This document shows positions 27,736-36,306 of a stretch of 64,000 bases of DNA, piece after piece (positions within the stretch are counted from its first letter, which is position 1; every line of letters starts with the position of its first letter). Below the pieces are notes generated by a model. It saw nothing but the letters and a program-made list of their open reading frames with translations. It was not told the DNA's origin and made no database searches. This stretch comes from Streptomyces viridochromogenes (GTDB taxonomy: Bacteria; Actinomycetota; Actinomycetes; Streptomycetales; Streptomycetaceae): positions 21,992 to 85,991 of the forward strand of contig NZ_LGUR01000203.1 in NCBI RefSeq assembly GCF_001270495.1, given 5' to 3'. The position numbers were made by a program, and so were the translations under genes.

Positions 27736-28698
27736 CTACCAGCGCCCCGGTTCGGTCCCGGTGATCGGCTCCGACGGTTTGCCGTCCACGCCGACCGGCA
27801 CGTCCCCGGCGAGCATCACCCGGTGCATGGTCCGGGGGAAGTCGAGGTGGGCGTTGTCGCTGGGGGCGAGGTGGATGGTGGCCCGGTTGTCCCAGAAGGC
27901 GACGCTGCCGGGCTCCCAGCGGAAGCGGACCGTGTACTCGGGCCGCACCGCCTGCTCCAGCAGCATGTCGAGGATCGCCCTGCTCTCGGCCCGCGAGAGG
28001 CCGGCGATCTGCTCGACGTAGTAGCCGTTGACATAGAGCACCCGCTCCCCCGTCTCCGGATGGACGCGCACCAGCGGATGCAGCGAGGCGACCTGGTGGT
28101 CCAGCAGATGACGGACGTACGCGTCGTCGCCGGGCCGGGGCTGGTAGCCGACGCCGAGTCGGTGCTCGGCGCGCAGCCCGGCCACGAACTCCCGCACCGG
28201 GCCGGAGAGTCCGGCGTACGCGGCCGCCAGGTTCGACCAGGTCGTGTCGCCGCCGTACGGGGGTACGGTCTCGGCGCGCAGGATCGTCGCGGCGGGCGGG
28301 TCGATACGGGCGCCGTGGTCGCAGTGCCAGCCGCGCAGCAGGGTGTGGCGGCGGCGCCGCAACCACTCGTCGTGCTCCATGCCGAACTTCCCGCCCAGCT
28401 CCAGCCGGTCGGCGGTGGTCTCGATCTCCGGGAAGTCCGCCGGGGAGGCGCTCCCGCGCTTGCGCAGGACGACCGGTTCGCCGAACCGGCGCGCGAACGC
28501 CACATGCCCGGCGTGGTCCAGCCGCTGTCCTCGGAAGAACACCACCTTCCAGCGCAGCACCGCCGCCCGGATCGCGGCGACCACGGAGTCCGCCAGGTCA
28601 CCGGCCAGGTCGACGCCCGTGATCTCCGCGCCGATGTGCCCGGCGACCGGTCGCACCCCGATCCCTGTGCCGTCCGCGATGGTGCTGTCCGTCGTCAT
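27736..28698 (-). CDS. TauD/TfdA-family Fe(II)/2-oxoglutarate dioxygenase
   Basis: 320 residues. Iron ligands fit the family: HCD in RGWHCDHGAR near residue 110 (the HxD pair) and the distal histidine in MHRVMLAGD near the C-terminus. FAFWDNRATIHLAPS-type sequence (VAFWDNRATIH) precedes it. GAEITGVDL near residue 20 and VVFFRGQ are standard TauD landmarks. The family hydroxylates, desaturates or otherwise oxidises unactivated carbons; in lipopeptide and isonitrile pathways such enzymes modify fatty-acyl or amino-acid parts. ATG at 28698 follows GGAG; the longer frame upstream lacks support. It lies directly before the megasynthase on the same strand and is the only obvious tailoring gene there. 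Confidence 0.88.
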   Translation of the reverse strand: MTTDSTIADGTGIGVRPVAGHIGAEITGVDLAGDLADSVVAAIRAAVLRWKVVFFRGQRLDHAGHVAFARRFGEPVVLRKRGSASPADFPEIETTADRLELGGKFGMEHDEWLRRRRHTLLRGWHCDHGARIDPPAATILRAETVPPYGGDTTWSNLAAAYAGLSGPVREFVAGLRAEHRLGVGYQPRPGDDAYVRHLLDHQVASLHPLVRVHPETGERVLYVNGYYVEQIAGLSRAESRAILDMLLEQAVRPEYTVRFRWEPGSVAFWDNRATIHLAPSDNAHLDFPRTMHRVMLAGDVPVGVDGKPSEPITGTEPGRW

Positions 28699-28725
28699 GC
28701 CCGCTCCGTCGGTCGTCCGTCTCCG

Positions 28726-28745
28726 CCGGCTCCGGTCCGAGCCGG
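28726..28745 (-). repeat. 7-bp inverted repeat upstream of the dioxygenase gene
   Basis: CCGGCTC at 28726-28732 and GAGCCGG at 28739-28745 with a 6-base spacer, 28 bases before the ATG. It lies between the fructan hydrolase gene and the biosynthetic locus. It could be an operator, or part of a terminator without a U-tract. Confidence 0.35.
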
Positions 28746-28814
28746 TTCCAGGAAGATCGTGACAGTGTTCGGCGGGCATGGCGACAGGGCCCGGGACAGC
28801 GGTTCACAGCGGCG

Positions 28815-30386
28815 TCAGACGGCGAACTCCCGTATCACCGTGTTCCGGAACACCGCCGTGCCGTCGATGGTGAACAGGGCGAGCCCGGTGTCGGCCGGGT
28901 CCGGGAAGACCTCGGTGGAGTGCACGTACCGGCCGTCGTCCACGAACATCTCGATGGACGTACGGTCGATCAGGATGCGCAGTCGCACCGTGCCCGCGGA
29001 CGGGGCGAAGGGGCTCCGGCTCTCCTGCCACCGGCCGGTGCTGTCGGGGCTCACGGTGTATCCGCGGTTGACGAAGGCGTAGTCGCCGTAGATCCCGGCG
29101 TCGATGTGGCGCCCACCGTCGGAGGAGCGCCGCAACTGGAGCCCCACGCCGGTCAGTCGGTCCCAGCTGATCTCGGTGGTCAGCTCGTAGGCGGTGCCGG
29201 TGTAGTCGAGCAGCAGACTCCCGTTCACCTCCAGGTCGCCGAGGTCGACCGTGCGGGAGACGTGGCCGTCGAGGCCGGCGACCGGCTGGGAGGCCAGGTA
29301 GTACGTGCCGTCCGTGGCCCGCTTCAGGGTGACCTCGCGGACGATCGAGTCGGTGCCGTTGAAGCCGTCGCACTCGATGGTGGGCGTGGTGTTGGCGTAG
29401 TCCCAGTGGTTCATCCAGCCGATCGCGTACCGTGCCGCCGGGTCGAGCGTGCCGCCGGCGTCCCGCTTCTCGAAGGTGACGGCGGCATACCAGTCCCAGC
29501 CGTGATCGAGCCACTGCGGGTCGCTCCGGTCGGGCGTGAAGGTGGTGCCGTCGAAGGATCCCGTCCAGTAGGCGTACGTGCTCGGCAGCCCGGATCCCTT
29601 CCCGTTGGCGCTGACGCCCAGCACCCACTTCCAGGTGCCGTCCGCAGCCCGGATGCGGAACAGGTCCGGGCACTCCAGGACGCCGATGCCGCCCTTGATG
29701 AAGCCTCCGACGTACGTCCACGACTTGAGGTCGGCGGAGTGGTAGAAGCCCACCTTGTCGTTCTCGGCGAGGGCCATCACCCAGCGCCCGCGCTCCTCGT
29801 CGCGGATGACCTTGGGGTCGCGGAAGTCCCGGACGCCGGGGTTGGGCAGGACCGGGGCGGTGCCGTGGTTGGTGAACGTACGGCCGCCGTCGGTCGAGTA
29901 GTACAGGTACTGCGCCTGGGTGACGTCGCCGGGCGCCATGGTGGCGAGGACGATCACCGCGCCCGCGCCGAAGCCCGCCGTGTTGTCGGTGTCGACCACC
30001 GCCGAGCCGGACCAGACGTCGCCGTTGGGTGTGGTGTCCTTCGGCACGGCGATCCCGCGGTCGGTGAAGGAGACCAGGTCGGTGCTGGTCGCCAGGCGCC
30101 AGGTCGTGCCGGCGGTCGTGCCGCCCGTCGAGTAGTCGGGGTTGTAGAGGTAGTAGTAGTGGTACTCACCGTCGATCCACACCGGCCGCTGCGGGTCGTT
30201 CATCCACTGGTCGGGGACCGTGAAGTGGTACTCGGCGCGGTAGCCGCCGGTGCAGGCGGCGGCCGTCGCGGACGCCGCCACGGCGGGTCTCGGACCGGCC
30301 GGCAGCACTGCGCCGGCCGCGCCCACGGCCGAGGCGATTAAGAGTGACCTCCTGGACATTCCGGGCATACCAAATACGCCACGCAT
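28815..30386 (-). CDS. Secreted glycoside hydrolase family 32 (levanase/fructanase type)
   Basis: 523 residues. Twin-arginine signal peptide (MSRRSLLIASAVGAAGAVLPAG), with cleavage likely near AVAASA, so Tat export is expected. The GH32 five-bladed propeller motifs are present: QWMNDPQRPVWIDG (nucleophile Asp), FRDPKVI (transition-state stabiliser), ECPDLF (acid/base Glu). A C-terminal beta-sandwich (about residues 380-523) completes the family layout. It should cleave beta-fructosyl links outside the cell, in levan, inulin or sucrose. NDPQ replaces the usual NDPNG. GGAAGGAG precedes the ATG. It is transcribed away from the ABC importer genes from a shared control region. Confidence 0.93.
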   Translation of the reverse strand: MRGVFGMPGMSRRSLLIASAVGAAGAVLPAGPRPAVAASATAAACTGGYRAEYHFTVPDQWMNDPQRPVWIDGEYHYYYLYNPDYSTGGTTAGTTWRLATSTDLVSFTDRGIAVPKDTTPNGDVWSGSAVVDTDNTAGFGAGAVIVLATMAPGDVTQAQYLYYSTDGGRTFTNHGTAPVLPNPGVRDFRDPKVIRDEERGRWVMALAENDKVGFYHSADLKSWTYVGGFIKGGIGVLECPDLFRIRAADGTWKWVLGVSANGKGSGLPSTYAYWTGSFDGTTFTPDRSDPQWLDHGWDWYAAVTFEKRDAGGTLDPAARYAIGWMNHWDYANTTPTIECDGFNGTDSIVREVTLKRATDGTYYLASQPVAGLDGHVSRTVDLGDLEVNGSLLLDYTGTAYELTTEISWDRLTGVGLQLRRSSDGGRHIDAGIYGDYAFVNRGYTVSPDSTGRWQESRSPFAPSAGTVRLRILIDRTSIEMFVDDGRYVHSTEVFPDPADTGLALFTIDGTAVFRNTVIREFAV

Positions 30387-30438
30387 GGTGCGGCTCCTTC
30401 CCCGACGCCGTCGTCAGGACTGTGGCTCGTGGAGCAGG

Positions 30439-30467
30439 ACTTTGCGACCTAACTCGTTAAAGGTCAA
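30439..30467 (-). promoter_or_regulatory. Promoter of the secreted GH32 gene with embedded operator
   Basis: Read on the minus strand: TTGACC (30462-30467), a 17-base spacer, then CAAAGT (30439-30444). The spacer contains ACGAGTTAGG (30448-30457), the same decamer that occurs in inverse orientation in front of the ABC importer. A repressor bound there would occlude polymerase. Confidence 0.6.
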
Positions 30468-30482
30468 GTGGTTCGCGACTAT

Positions 30483-30545
30483 TGACAGGGACGTAACACC
30501 CTTCACATCATCTGGGGCATCACTACTCGACTAACACGAGTTAGG
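30483..30545 (+). promoter_or_regulatory. Promoter and operator of the fructan ABC importer operon
   Basis: TTGACA at 30483-30488, 18-base spacer, CATCAT at 30507-30512, then ACGAGTTAGG at 30536-30545 inside the imperfect palindrome CTAACACGAGTTAG, just ahead of the ATG at 30554. The operator covers the likely transcript start and the weak ribosome binding site. A LacI-type repressor is encoded at the end of the locus. Confidence 0.55.
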
Positions 30546-30553
30546 CCCGTTAG

Positions 30554-31963
30554 ATGACCGACGCGCACCTCACTCGCCGCACGCTGCTGCGGTACGGCGC
30601 CTACGGCGCGGGAGCCGCCGCGCTGGCCGGCACCGCCGCGAGCTGGGACCGGCTCACGGGAGCCGACATACCCGGCCGGGACGACGGCTCGCTCGTCGTC
30701 GCCACCCTCGGCCCCGCATACGGCCCGGAGGCCATCCGCACGCTCACCGAGGGCTTCAAGCAGGTCCACCCCGACATCAAGCTCCGCATCAACGCCGTGC
30801 AGGCCGTCGACTGGTCGGACTTCTTCGCGAAGATCCTCACCCAGATCGCTGCGGGCACCGCTCCCGACCTCGTGTACGTCGCCACCGAAGGCGTCCAGCT
30901 GTTCGCGCAGCGCCTCGGGGTCCCGCTGGACGACTGGGTGAAGCGGGACGCCGAGGAGCTGCGCGAGTACTTCGCCGACGTCCATCCCTCGCTGGTGGAG
31001 TCGATGATGTACGAGGGGAGCCTCTACCAGCTGCCGGTCGAGTTCAACGCCGCCGACATGTACCTCAACAACCAGGTGCTGAAGCGGGCGGGGGCGGACT
31101 TCCCGGCGGCCGACTGGACCCGCGACGACTTCACCGGCCTGCTGCGGGACATGAAGAAGTCCAGCGGCTCCCAGTTCACGCCGTACTTCTGGACCAACCG
31201 CCTGTGGGGCGGGGTGGTGCCCTGGCTGTTCGCCAACGACACCAACCTGCTCACCGAGTCCAAGGCGCCGGGCGGCGGCTGGCTGTGGGACTCCTTCTAT
31301 CCGGCCGCGGCACGGCAGGGGCGCGGGGGCGGCTTCCGGTGGACGACGCCGCAGGCCACCGACGCGCGGGTGGAGGAGGCGTACGACTATCTCGCCTCCC
31401 TCGTCCAGGAGGGCCTGTGCAGCCGGCCCGAGGGCGGCAACGGCCAGAACCTCATCGGCGTGTTCTCCACCGGCCGGGTCGGCGTCACTCCGGCGGGCGG
31501 CTTCTGGGCGGGCGGCCTGCACCTGGCCGGCATGAAGGCGAACGGCTTCGACGTGCAGTACTTCCCGCGCTGGCGCACCCAGCGCATGCAGTACGGCGCG
31601 GCGGGCTACGCGCTGCTGCGCACGTCGAAGCGGCAGGAGGAGGCCTGGGAGTTCATCAAGTACGCCGCCCGCCGGGACACCCTGACGCGGCTGTTCGAGA
31701 CCAACCAGACCACTCCGGCGCGCCGCTCCATGCTGACCGCCGACCGCTACCGCGAGACCGGCCCGAACCACTGGCAGGTCTTCTACGACACCCTCGACAA
31801 GTTCCCCGACACCGGTCCGATCCCTGCCCCGCCGCAGGTCGCCGAGGTCGAGCAGGTGCTGCTCAAGCACACCGGTACCGCCCTGGCCTCGCGGCGCTCG
31901 GTCGCCCCCGCGCTGCGCCGGATGCAGAGCGATCTGGAGAAGGCCATGGAGCGTGACGTATGA
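30554..31963 (+). CDS. ABC transporter sugar-binding protein, Tat-exported
   Basis: 469-residue family 1 extracellular solute-binding protein. The N-terminus LTRRTLLRYGAYGAGAAALAGTAAS is a twin-arginine signal; no lipobox cysteine is evident, so membrane anchoring is uncertain. Typical regions: TEGFKQVHPDIKLRIN, DLVYVATEGVQLFAQ, YEGSLYQLPVEFNAADMYLNN, and GFWAGG. Context (two GH32 enzymes, LacI) points to fructo-oligosaccharides or levan fragments as ligand. First gene of a four-gene operon; its stop overlaps the next start (ATGA). Only a weak AGG lies ahead of the ATG. Confidence 0.92.
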   Translation: MTDAHLTRRTLLRYGAYGAGAAALAGTAASWDRLTGADIPGRDDGSLVVATLGPAYGPEAIRTLTEGFKQVHPDIKLRINAVQAVDWSDFFAKILTQIAAGTAPDLVYVATEGVQLFAQRLGVPLDDWVKRDAEELREYFADVHPSLVESMMYEGSLYQLPVEFNAADMYLNNQVLKRAGADFPAADWTRDDFTGLLRDMKKSSGSQFTPYFWTNRLWGGVVPWLFANDTNLLTESKAPGGGWLWDSFYPAAARQGRGGGFRWTTPQATDARVEEAYDYLASLVQEGLCSRPEGGNGQNLIGVFSTGRVGVTPAGGFWAGGLHLAGMKANGFDVQYFPRWRTQRMQYGAAGYALLRTSKRQEEAWEFIKYAARRDTLTRLFETNQTTPARRSMLTADRYRETGPNHWQVFYDTLDKFPDTGPIPAPPQVAEVEQVLLKHTGTALASRRSVAPALRRMQSDLEKAMERDV

Positions 31964-32913
31964 CGAACACCCAGATACCGGCCGTACGGCCGCAGCAGCC
32001 GGCCGCGCCGCCGGCGTCCGCGCCCCGGCCCCCCACCCGCGACCGTGGCACCCGGCTGCTGGCCACGCTGTTCCTGGCGCCCACGATCGTCGGCATCGTC
32101 GTCTTCACGGTCGTCCCGATCATCGGCTCGGTGGTGCTGAGCCTGTTCCACTGGAACGTGATCGACGACCCGAGCTTCGCCGGGGCCGCCAACTACCGCG
32201 AGGTCTTCACCGATTCGACGGTGCTGGTGTCCTTCCGCAACACGCTGGTGTTCATGGTGTTCGCGGTCGCGCTGCAACTGGTCGTCGCCCTGGTGCTGGC
32301 CCTCGCGGTGAACGGGCGGATGCCGGTGTGGCTGCGCTCGGTGTTCCGGTCGGCGTTCTTCTTCCCGCTGGTGCTGTCCGCCGCGTCGATCTCGGTGGTG
32401 ATGAAGTACCTGTTCAACCAGGACTTCGGCGTCGTGAACTGGCTGCTCGGGCTGGTCGGCGTCGCGCCGGTGCCGTGGCTGACGTCCGAGAACGCGGCGA
32501 TGGCCACGGTGATCCTGGTCTACGTCTGGCAGCAGTTCGGGTTCTCGTTCCTGCTGTTCGTCGGCGGTCTGAACAACATCCCCAAGGAGATCCACGAGGC
32601 CGCCTCCCTCGACGGCGCGACCGGTCTGCGCAAGCACCTGAACGTGACGCTGCCGCTGCTCTCCCCCACGCTGCTGGTCGCGTCGGTGGTCGGCATCATC
32701 AACGCGCTGCAGGTCTTCGAGCAGCCGTACGTCCTCACCAACGGCGGGCCCGGAGACGCCACCCGGACCGTGGTGATGGTGATCTACGAGAGCGCGTTCG
32801 AGCAGCTGCGCTTCGGTGAGGCCTCCGCGGTGGGTGTGCTGCTGTTCGTGCTGATCATGGCGGTCACCGCCCTCCAGTTCCGGCTCAGCCGGCGTTTCGT
32901 CCACTACCAGTGA
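31960..32913 (+). CDS. ABC sugar transporter permease, MalF/UgpA type
   Basis: 317 residues with a Pro/Ala-rich cytoplasmic N-terminus and about six transmembrane helices starting at FLAPTIVGIVVFTVVPIIGSV. The permease EAA loop is visible as EIHEAASLDGATGLRKHLNVTLPLL, which contacts the ATPase. No ATPase gene is present in the locus, so a shared MsiK-like ATPase encoded elsewhere is expected, as is usual for Streptomyces sugar importers. The start overlaps the stop of the binding-protein gene by four bases. Confidence 0.93.
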   Translation: MTNTQIPAVRPQQPAAPPASAPRPPTRDRGTRLLATLFLAPTIVGIVVFTVVPIIGSVVLSLFHWNVIDDPSFAGAANYREVFTDSTVLVSFRNTLVFMVFAVALQLVVALVLALAVNGRMPVWLRSVFRSAFFFPLVLSAASISVVMKYLFNQDFGVVNWLLGLVGVAPVPWLTSENAAMATVILVYVWQQFGFSFLLFVGGLNNIPKEIHEAASLDGATGLRKHLNVTLPLLSPTLLVASVVGIINALQVFEQPYVLTNGGPGDATRTVVMVIYESAFEQLRFGEASAVGVLLFVLIMAVTALQFRLSRRFVHYQ

Positions 32914-32929
32914 GCCGGGTGAGTCCTCC

Positions 32930-33784
32930 ATGAGCCAAGCAACCCTGTCCCTCAGCCGCACCCGGCACTCGCTCGCCCCATGGGCCCGGATCGCCGCGCT
33001 GGCCGTGTGCGCGCTGCTGACCCTGGGCCCGGTCGTCTGGACCGTCTCCACCTCGCTGCGCACCCCCGCCGAGGCCTTCGACCTGCCGCCGAGCATCATC
33101 CCGACGAACCCGTCGACGGAGGCGTACCGCGGGGTCTTCGACCAGATCGACGTCTGGCTGCTCGCCCTGAACTCGACGCTGGTGACCGCGCTGATCGCGG
33201 TGGGCCAGATGATCACGGCCGGGCTGGCGGGGTACGCCTTCGCGCGCCTCGAATTCCGGTTCAAGAAGCCGCTGTTCGGGCTGGTCCTGGCGACGATGAT
33301 GGTGCCGTTGCAGGTCACGATCGTGCCGGTGTTCCTGGTACTGAAGTCGATGGGCCTGACCGACACGCTGCTGGGCCTGATCATCCCGGCCTTCCCGACC
33401 GCGTTCGGGACCTTCCTGATGCGCCAGTACTTCCTGGGCATGCCCAAGGACCTGGGCGAGGCGGCGATGCTGGACGGCTGCGGGCCCTGGCGGATCTTCC
33501 GGTCCGTGTACGCCCCGCTGGCCGCGCCCGGTCTGGCGATCGTCGGCGTGCTCGCCTTCAACTACCACTGGAACGAGTTCTTCCGCCCGCTGATCCTGGA
33601 GACCTCCGGCCAGAACTACACACTCCCCCTGGGCCTGGTCTCCCTCCAGGGCAATCTGGGCACCGGCTCCATCTCGGTGGTCCTCGCCGGTGTCGTGCTC
33701 TCCATGATCCCCGCCGTCGCCGTGTTCGTCGTCGGCCAGCGCCCTCTGCGTGAGGGCATCACGTCCGCAGGAGTCAACCGTTGA
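32930..33784 (+). CDS. ABC sugar transporter permease, MalG/UgpE type
   Basis: 284 residues, about six transmembrane helices. The EAA loop reads DLGEAAMLDGCGPWRIFRSVYAPLAAPG, and the first periplasmic part has SLRTPAEAFDLPPSIIPTNPSTEAY, both standard for CUT1 permeases. It forms the channel with the preceding permease. The stop overlaps the next gene's TTG start by four bases (TTGA). Confidence 0.93.
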   Translation: MSQATLSLSRTRHSLAPWARIAALAVCALLTLGPVVWTVSTSLRTPAEAFDLPPSIIPTNPSTEAYRGVFDQIDVWLLALNSTLVTALIAVGQMITAGLAGYAFARLEFRFKKPLFGLVLATMMVPLQVTIVPVFLVLKSMGLTDTLLGLIIPAFPTAFGTFLMRQYFLGMPKDLGEAAMLDGCGPWRIFRSVYAPLAAPGLAIVGVLAFNYHWNEFFRPLILETSGQNYTLPLGLVSLQGNLGTGSISVVLAGVVLSMIPAVAVFVVGQRPLREGITSAGVNR

Positions 33785-35184
33785 GCCTCACCGCTCAGTC
33801 CACGGACCCCAGCGCCCCGCGCTTCCGGGTCCGTCCCCCCGCCAACTGGATCAACGACCCCAACGGGCCCTTCCGTTGGCGGGACCGGTACCACCTCTTC
33901 TACCAGCACAATCCCGCCGCTCCCGTGCACGCGAACGTCCACTGGGGGCATGTCTCCAGCGCCGACCTCGTGGAGTGGGAGCACCATCCGATCGCGCTCA
34001 CGCCGACGCCAGGCGGCCCGGACGAGGCGGGCTGCTGGTCCGGGTGCGTGGTCGACGACGACGGTGTGCCGACGGCGGTGTACACGGGCGTCGACCGCCA
34101 CCACACCGGCCTCGGCGCGATCTGTCTGGCGCGGGCGGTGGTCCCGGAGGACGAGACGCTCACCGACTGGAAACCGCGGCCGACGCCCGTGGTGACCGGT
34201 CCGCCCGCCGACCTGGACGTGGTGATGTTCCGCGACCCGTTCGTGTTCAGGAGCGGCGGGCGCCGCTGGGCGCTGGTCGGCGCGGGGCACGCCGACGGGA
34301 CCCCGTCGGTGCTGCTGTACGACTGCGACGACCTGACCGACTGGCGGTTCGCGGGCGTACTCCTGGACGGCAACGACCCGGTCACGGCGGATGCCTTCGG
34401 CGACAAGGCGGTAGGCTGGGAGTGCCCGCAGCTGTACGCGACGGAGGGCGGGGAATGGGTACTGGTGTTGTCGCTGTGGGACGGGGATCCCTGCGCCACG
34501 GGGTACCTGACGGGTCGTCTGGAACCGTGCGGTGAGGCGGAGTTGCGGTTCACTCCCCGCACCGGTGGGCGGCTCGACCACGGGCGGGACTTCTACGCCC
34601 CCGCCGTGCTCCAGGAGGCCGACCGGGCGTTGCTGTGGGGCTGGTCGTGGGAGGCCCGCGAGCAGGGCGAGGTCGACCGGGTGGGCTGGGCCGGGGTCCT
34701 GACGGCGCCGAGGGTCGTGGACGTGCACCCGGACGGCTCGCTGCGGGTCGTACCCGCACCGGAGCTCGAACTGCTGCGTGCGGCCGAGCCGTTCGTCACC
34801 GCACCGGGTCGACGCGCCCCGCTCCCTGAGGCGTACGACCTGACCGTCACCGCGTCCGGCCGCACCACCGTCAGCCTGCTGCGTTCCGCCTCGGGCGCGG
34901 AGCTGACCGTCGTGCTGGACCCGGACGAGGGCGCCGCGACGCTCGACCGGGGCGACTGGCCCCGGTCCGGGCCCGAGGGTTCGGCGCCGATCGTGGTGCG
35001 GGCGCCGGCCGGCGCGGTGCGGATCCTCGTCGACGGCTCACTGTTCGAGCTGTTCGTCGGCGATCGGGCGATGGTCACCGAACGGGTCTACCGGCGCCCG
35101 GACGACGTGCCCGAGCTCGTCGTGTCGGGCGGCCCCGGGGCCGCGGTCACCGGGTGGGAGCTGGTCCCACCGACGCACGACTGA
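33781..35184 (+). CDS. Glycoside hydrolase family 32, intracellular type
   Basis: 467 residues without a signal peptide, so it should act in the cytoplasm on imported oligosaccharides. GH32 motifs: NWINDPNGPF near residue 22 (nucleophile Asp), FRDPFVF near 145, and ECPQLYAT near 218 (acid/base). A beta-sandwich follows from about 310. It probably releases fructose (or sucrose plus fructose) from short fructans. The unusual TTG start is fixed by the four-base overlap with the permease stop and by the family N-terminus. The 3' end overlaps the convergent lacI-type gene by 38 bases. Confidence 0.92.
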   Translation: MSLTAQSTDPSAPRFRVRPPANWINDPNGPFRWRDRYHLFYQHNPAAPVHANVHWGHVSSADLVEWEHHPIALTPTPGGPDEAGCWSGCVVDDDGVPTAVYTGVDRHHTGLGAICLARAVVPEDETLTDWKPRPTPVVTGPPADLDVVMFRDPFVFRSGGRRWALVGAGHADGTPSVLLYDCDDLTDWRFAGVLLDGNDPVTADAFGDKAVGWECPQLYATEGGEWVLVLSLWDGDPCATGYLTGRLEPCGEAELRFTPRTGGRLDHGRDFYAPAVLQEADRALLWGWSWEAREQGEVDRVGWAGVLTAPRVVDVHPDGSLRVVPAPELELLRAAEPFVTAPGRRAPLPEAYDLTVTASGRTTVSLLRSASGAELTVVLDPDEGAATLDRGDWPRSGPEGSAPIVVRAPAGAVRILVDGSLFELFVGDRAMVTERVYRRPDDVPELVVSGGPGAAVTGWELVPPTHD

Positions 35185-36235
35185 TCACCGGGCACGCGAG
35201 ACGCCGTACCGTCGGGGGCGGCGTCCGGCCCGTTTCGATGGCGCCCAGGAGCAGCCGGGCGGCCGCGTCGCCCATCGCCCGGTGGGGCAGCGCGACGCTG
35301 GTCAGGGGCGGGGTGAGGAACTCGGCCATGTGTTCCTGGTCGTCGTAGCCGACCACCGACAGTTCGCCGGGGACGGTGATGCCGAGCCGGGTCGCGGCGT
35401 GCAGGGCGCCGGCCGCGACCCGGTCGTTGTAGCAGAAGATCCCGGTGGGGCGCCGGTCGGCGGGGGCGCCGTCGAGGACGCGCATCGCGCCCTCGTACCC
35501 GCCGGCGATCTCGCCGCCGGTGCGGACGACCCACTCCTTGGGGACGGTGATGCCCTCGGCGCGCAGCGCGTCCCGGAAGCCGCGCAGGCGGTCGACGGAG
35601 GCGAGGTCGTCCTGGCCGCCCACCATGGCGACCCGGTGGTGCCCCTCGTCCAGCAGCAGCCGGGCCGCCGTACGGCCGCCGGCGCGCTCGGCGGGGATGA
35701 CGGCGGGCAGGGAGTCGTCCTCGGGCAGGCAGTTGGCGAGGACGCAGTGGGTGCGGTGCAGGCCCTCGGGGACGCGGACGCGGCGCAGCGACATGGCCGC
35801 GTAGATGATGCCGTCCACGCGCCGGTCGAGGAGTTCGGCGACGGCCGCGTCCTCCTTGGCCGGGTCGCCGCCGGAGTCGATGGTCAGGACGAGGTGGTCG
35901 CTGTCCCAGGCGGTCTCCATGGCGCCGCGCAGCAGCCGGCCGGCGAAGGGCGAGGAGGCGATCTCGTCGGTGACCAGGCCGATCACGGCCGTACGGCGGC
36001 GGCGCAGGCCGCGGGCGACGGGGTCCGGACGGTAGCCGAGCTGGGCGGCGGCCTGGCGGATGCGTTCCTGGGTGGCGGGCGAGAGGTTGCCCTCGGCTCG
36101 GCCGTTGAAGACGAAGGAGACGGCGGTGTGCGACACCCCGGCGAGCCGGGCGACGTCGCGTGACGTGGGCCGCCCGGATCCCGCCGGCTGCTTCTCCTCG
36201 GTGCCGCCCATGCCGTCCGCTGCCCTCATCCCCAC
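35147..36235 (-). CDS. LacI-family transcriptional regulator
   Basis: 362 residues (first of several possible starts; the ATG at 36211 is close to the domain). The HTH is at about residues 24-45 (TSRDVARLAGVSHTAVSFVFNG), the hinge helix follows (SPATQERIRQAAAQLGYRPDPVARGL), and a periplasmic-binding-protein-like effector domain fills the rest (VIGLVTDEIASSPFAG, GIFCYNDRVAAGAL, VVGYDDQEH). It is the obvious repressor of the adjacent fructan locus, where two inverted decamers overlap both promoters. Effector probably a fructose-containing sugar; this is inference from context. Confidence 0.92.
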   Translation of the reverse strand: MGMRAADGMGGTEEKQPAGSGRPTSRDVARLAGVSHTAVSFVFNGRAEGNLSPATQERIRQAAAQLGYRPDPVARGLRRRRTAVIGLVTDEIASSPFAGRLLRGAMETAWDSDHLVLTIDSGGDPAKEDAAVAELLDRRVDGIIYAAMSLRRVRVPEGLHRTHCVLANCLPEDDSLPAVIPAERAGGRTAARLLLDEGHHRVAMVGGQDDLASVDRLRGFRDALRAEGITVPKEWVVRTGGEIAGGYEGAMRVLDGAPADRRPTGIFCYNDRVAAGALHAATRLGITVPGELSVVGYDDQEHMAEFLTPPLTSVALPHRAMGDAAARLLLGAIETGRTPPPTVRRLACPVISRASVGPAPTR

Positions 36236-36306
36236 CCGTCCGGTTGATCGATCCTCACCCTATCCGTGACGCTGGGTGTACGGCACAGTCGAGGGAAGGT
36301 CCGACA

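Noticed and set aside
15473..28698. Isonitrile lipopeptide cluster (FAAL plus TauD-type enzyme)
   Set aside because: The FAAL and dioxygenase recall ScoC/ScoE-like systems, but the ScoD-type thioesterase and other required genes are missing and the synthase is a PKS-NRPS hybrid.
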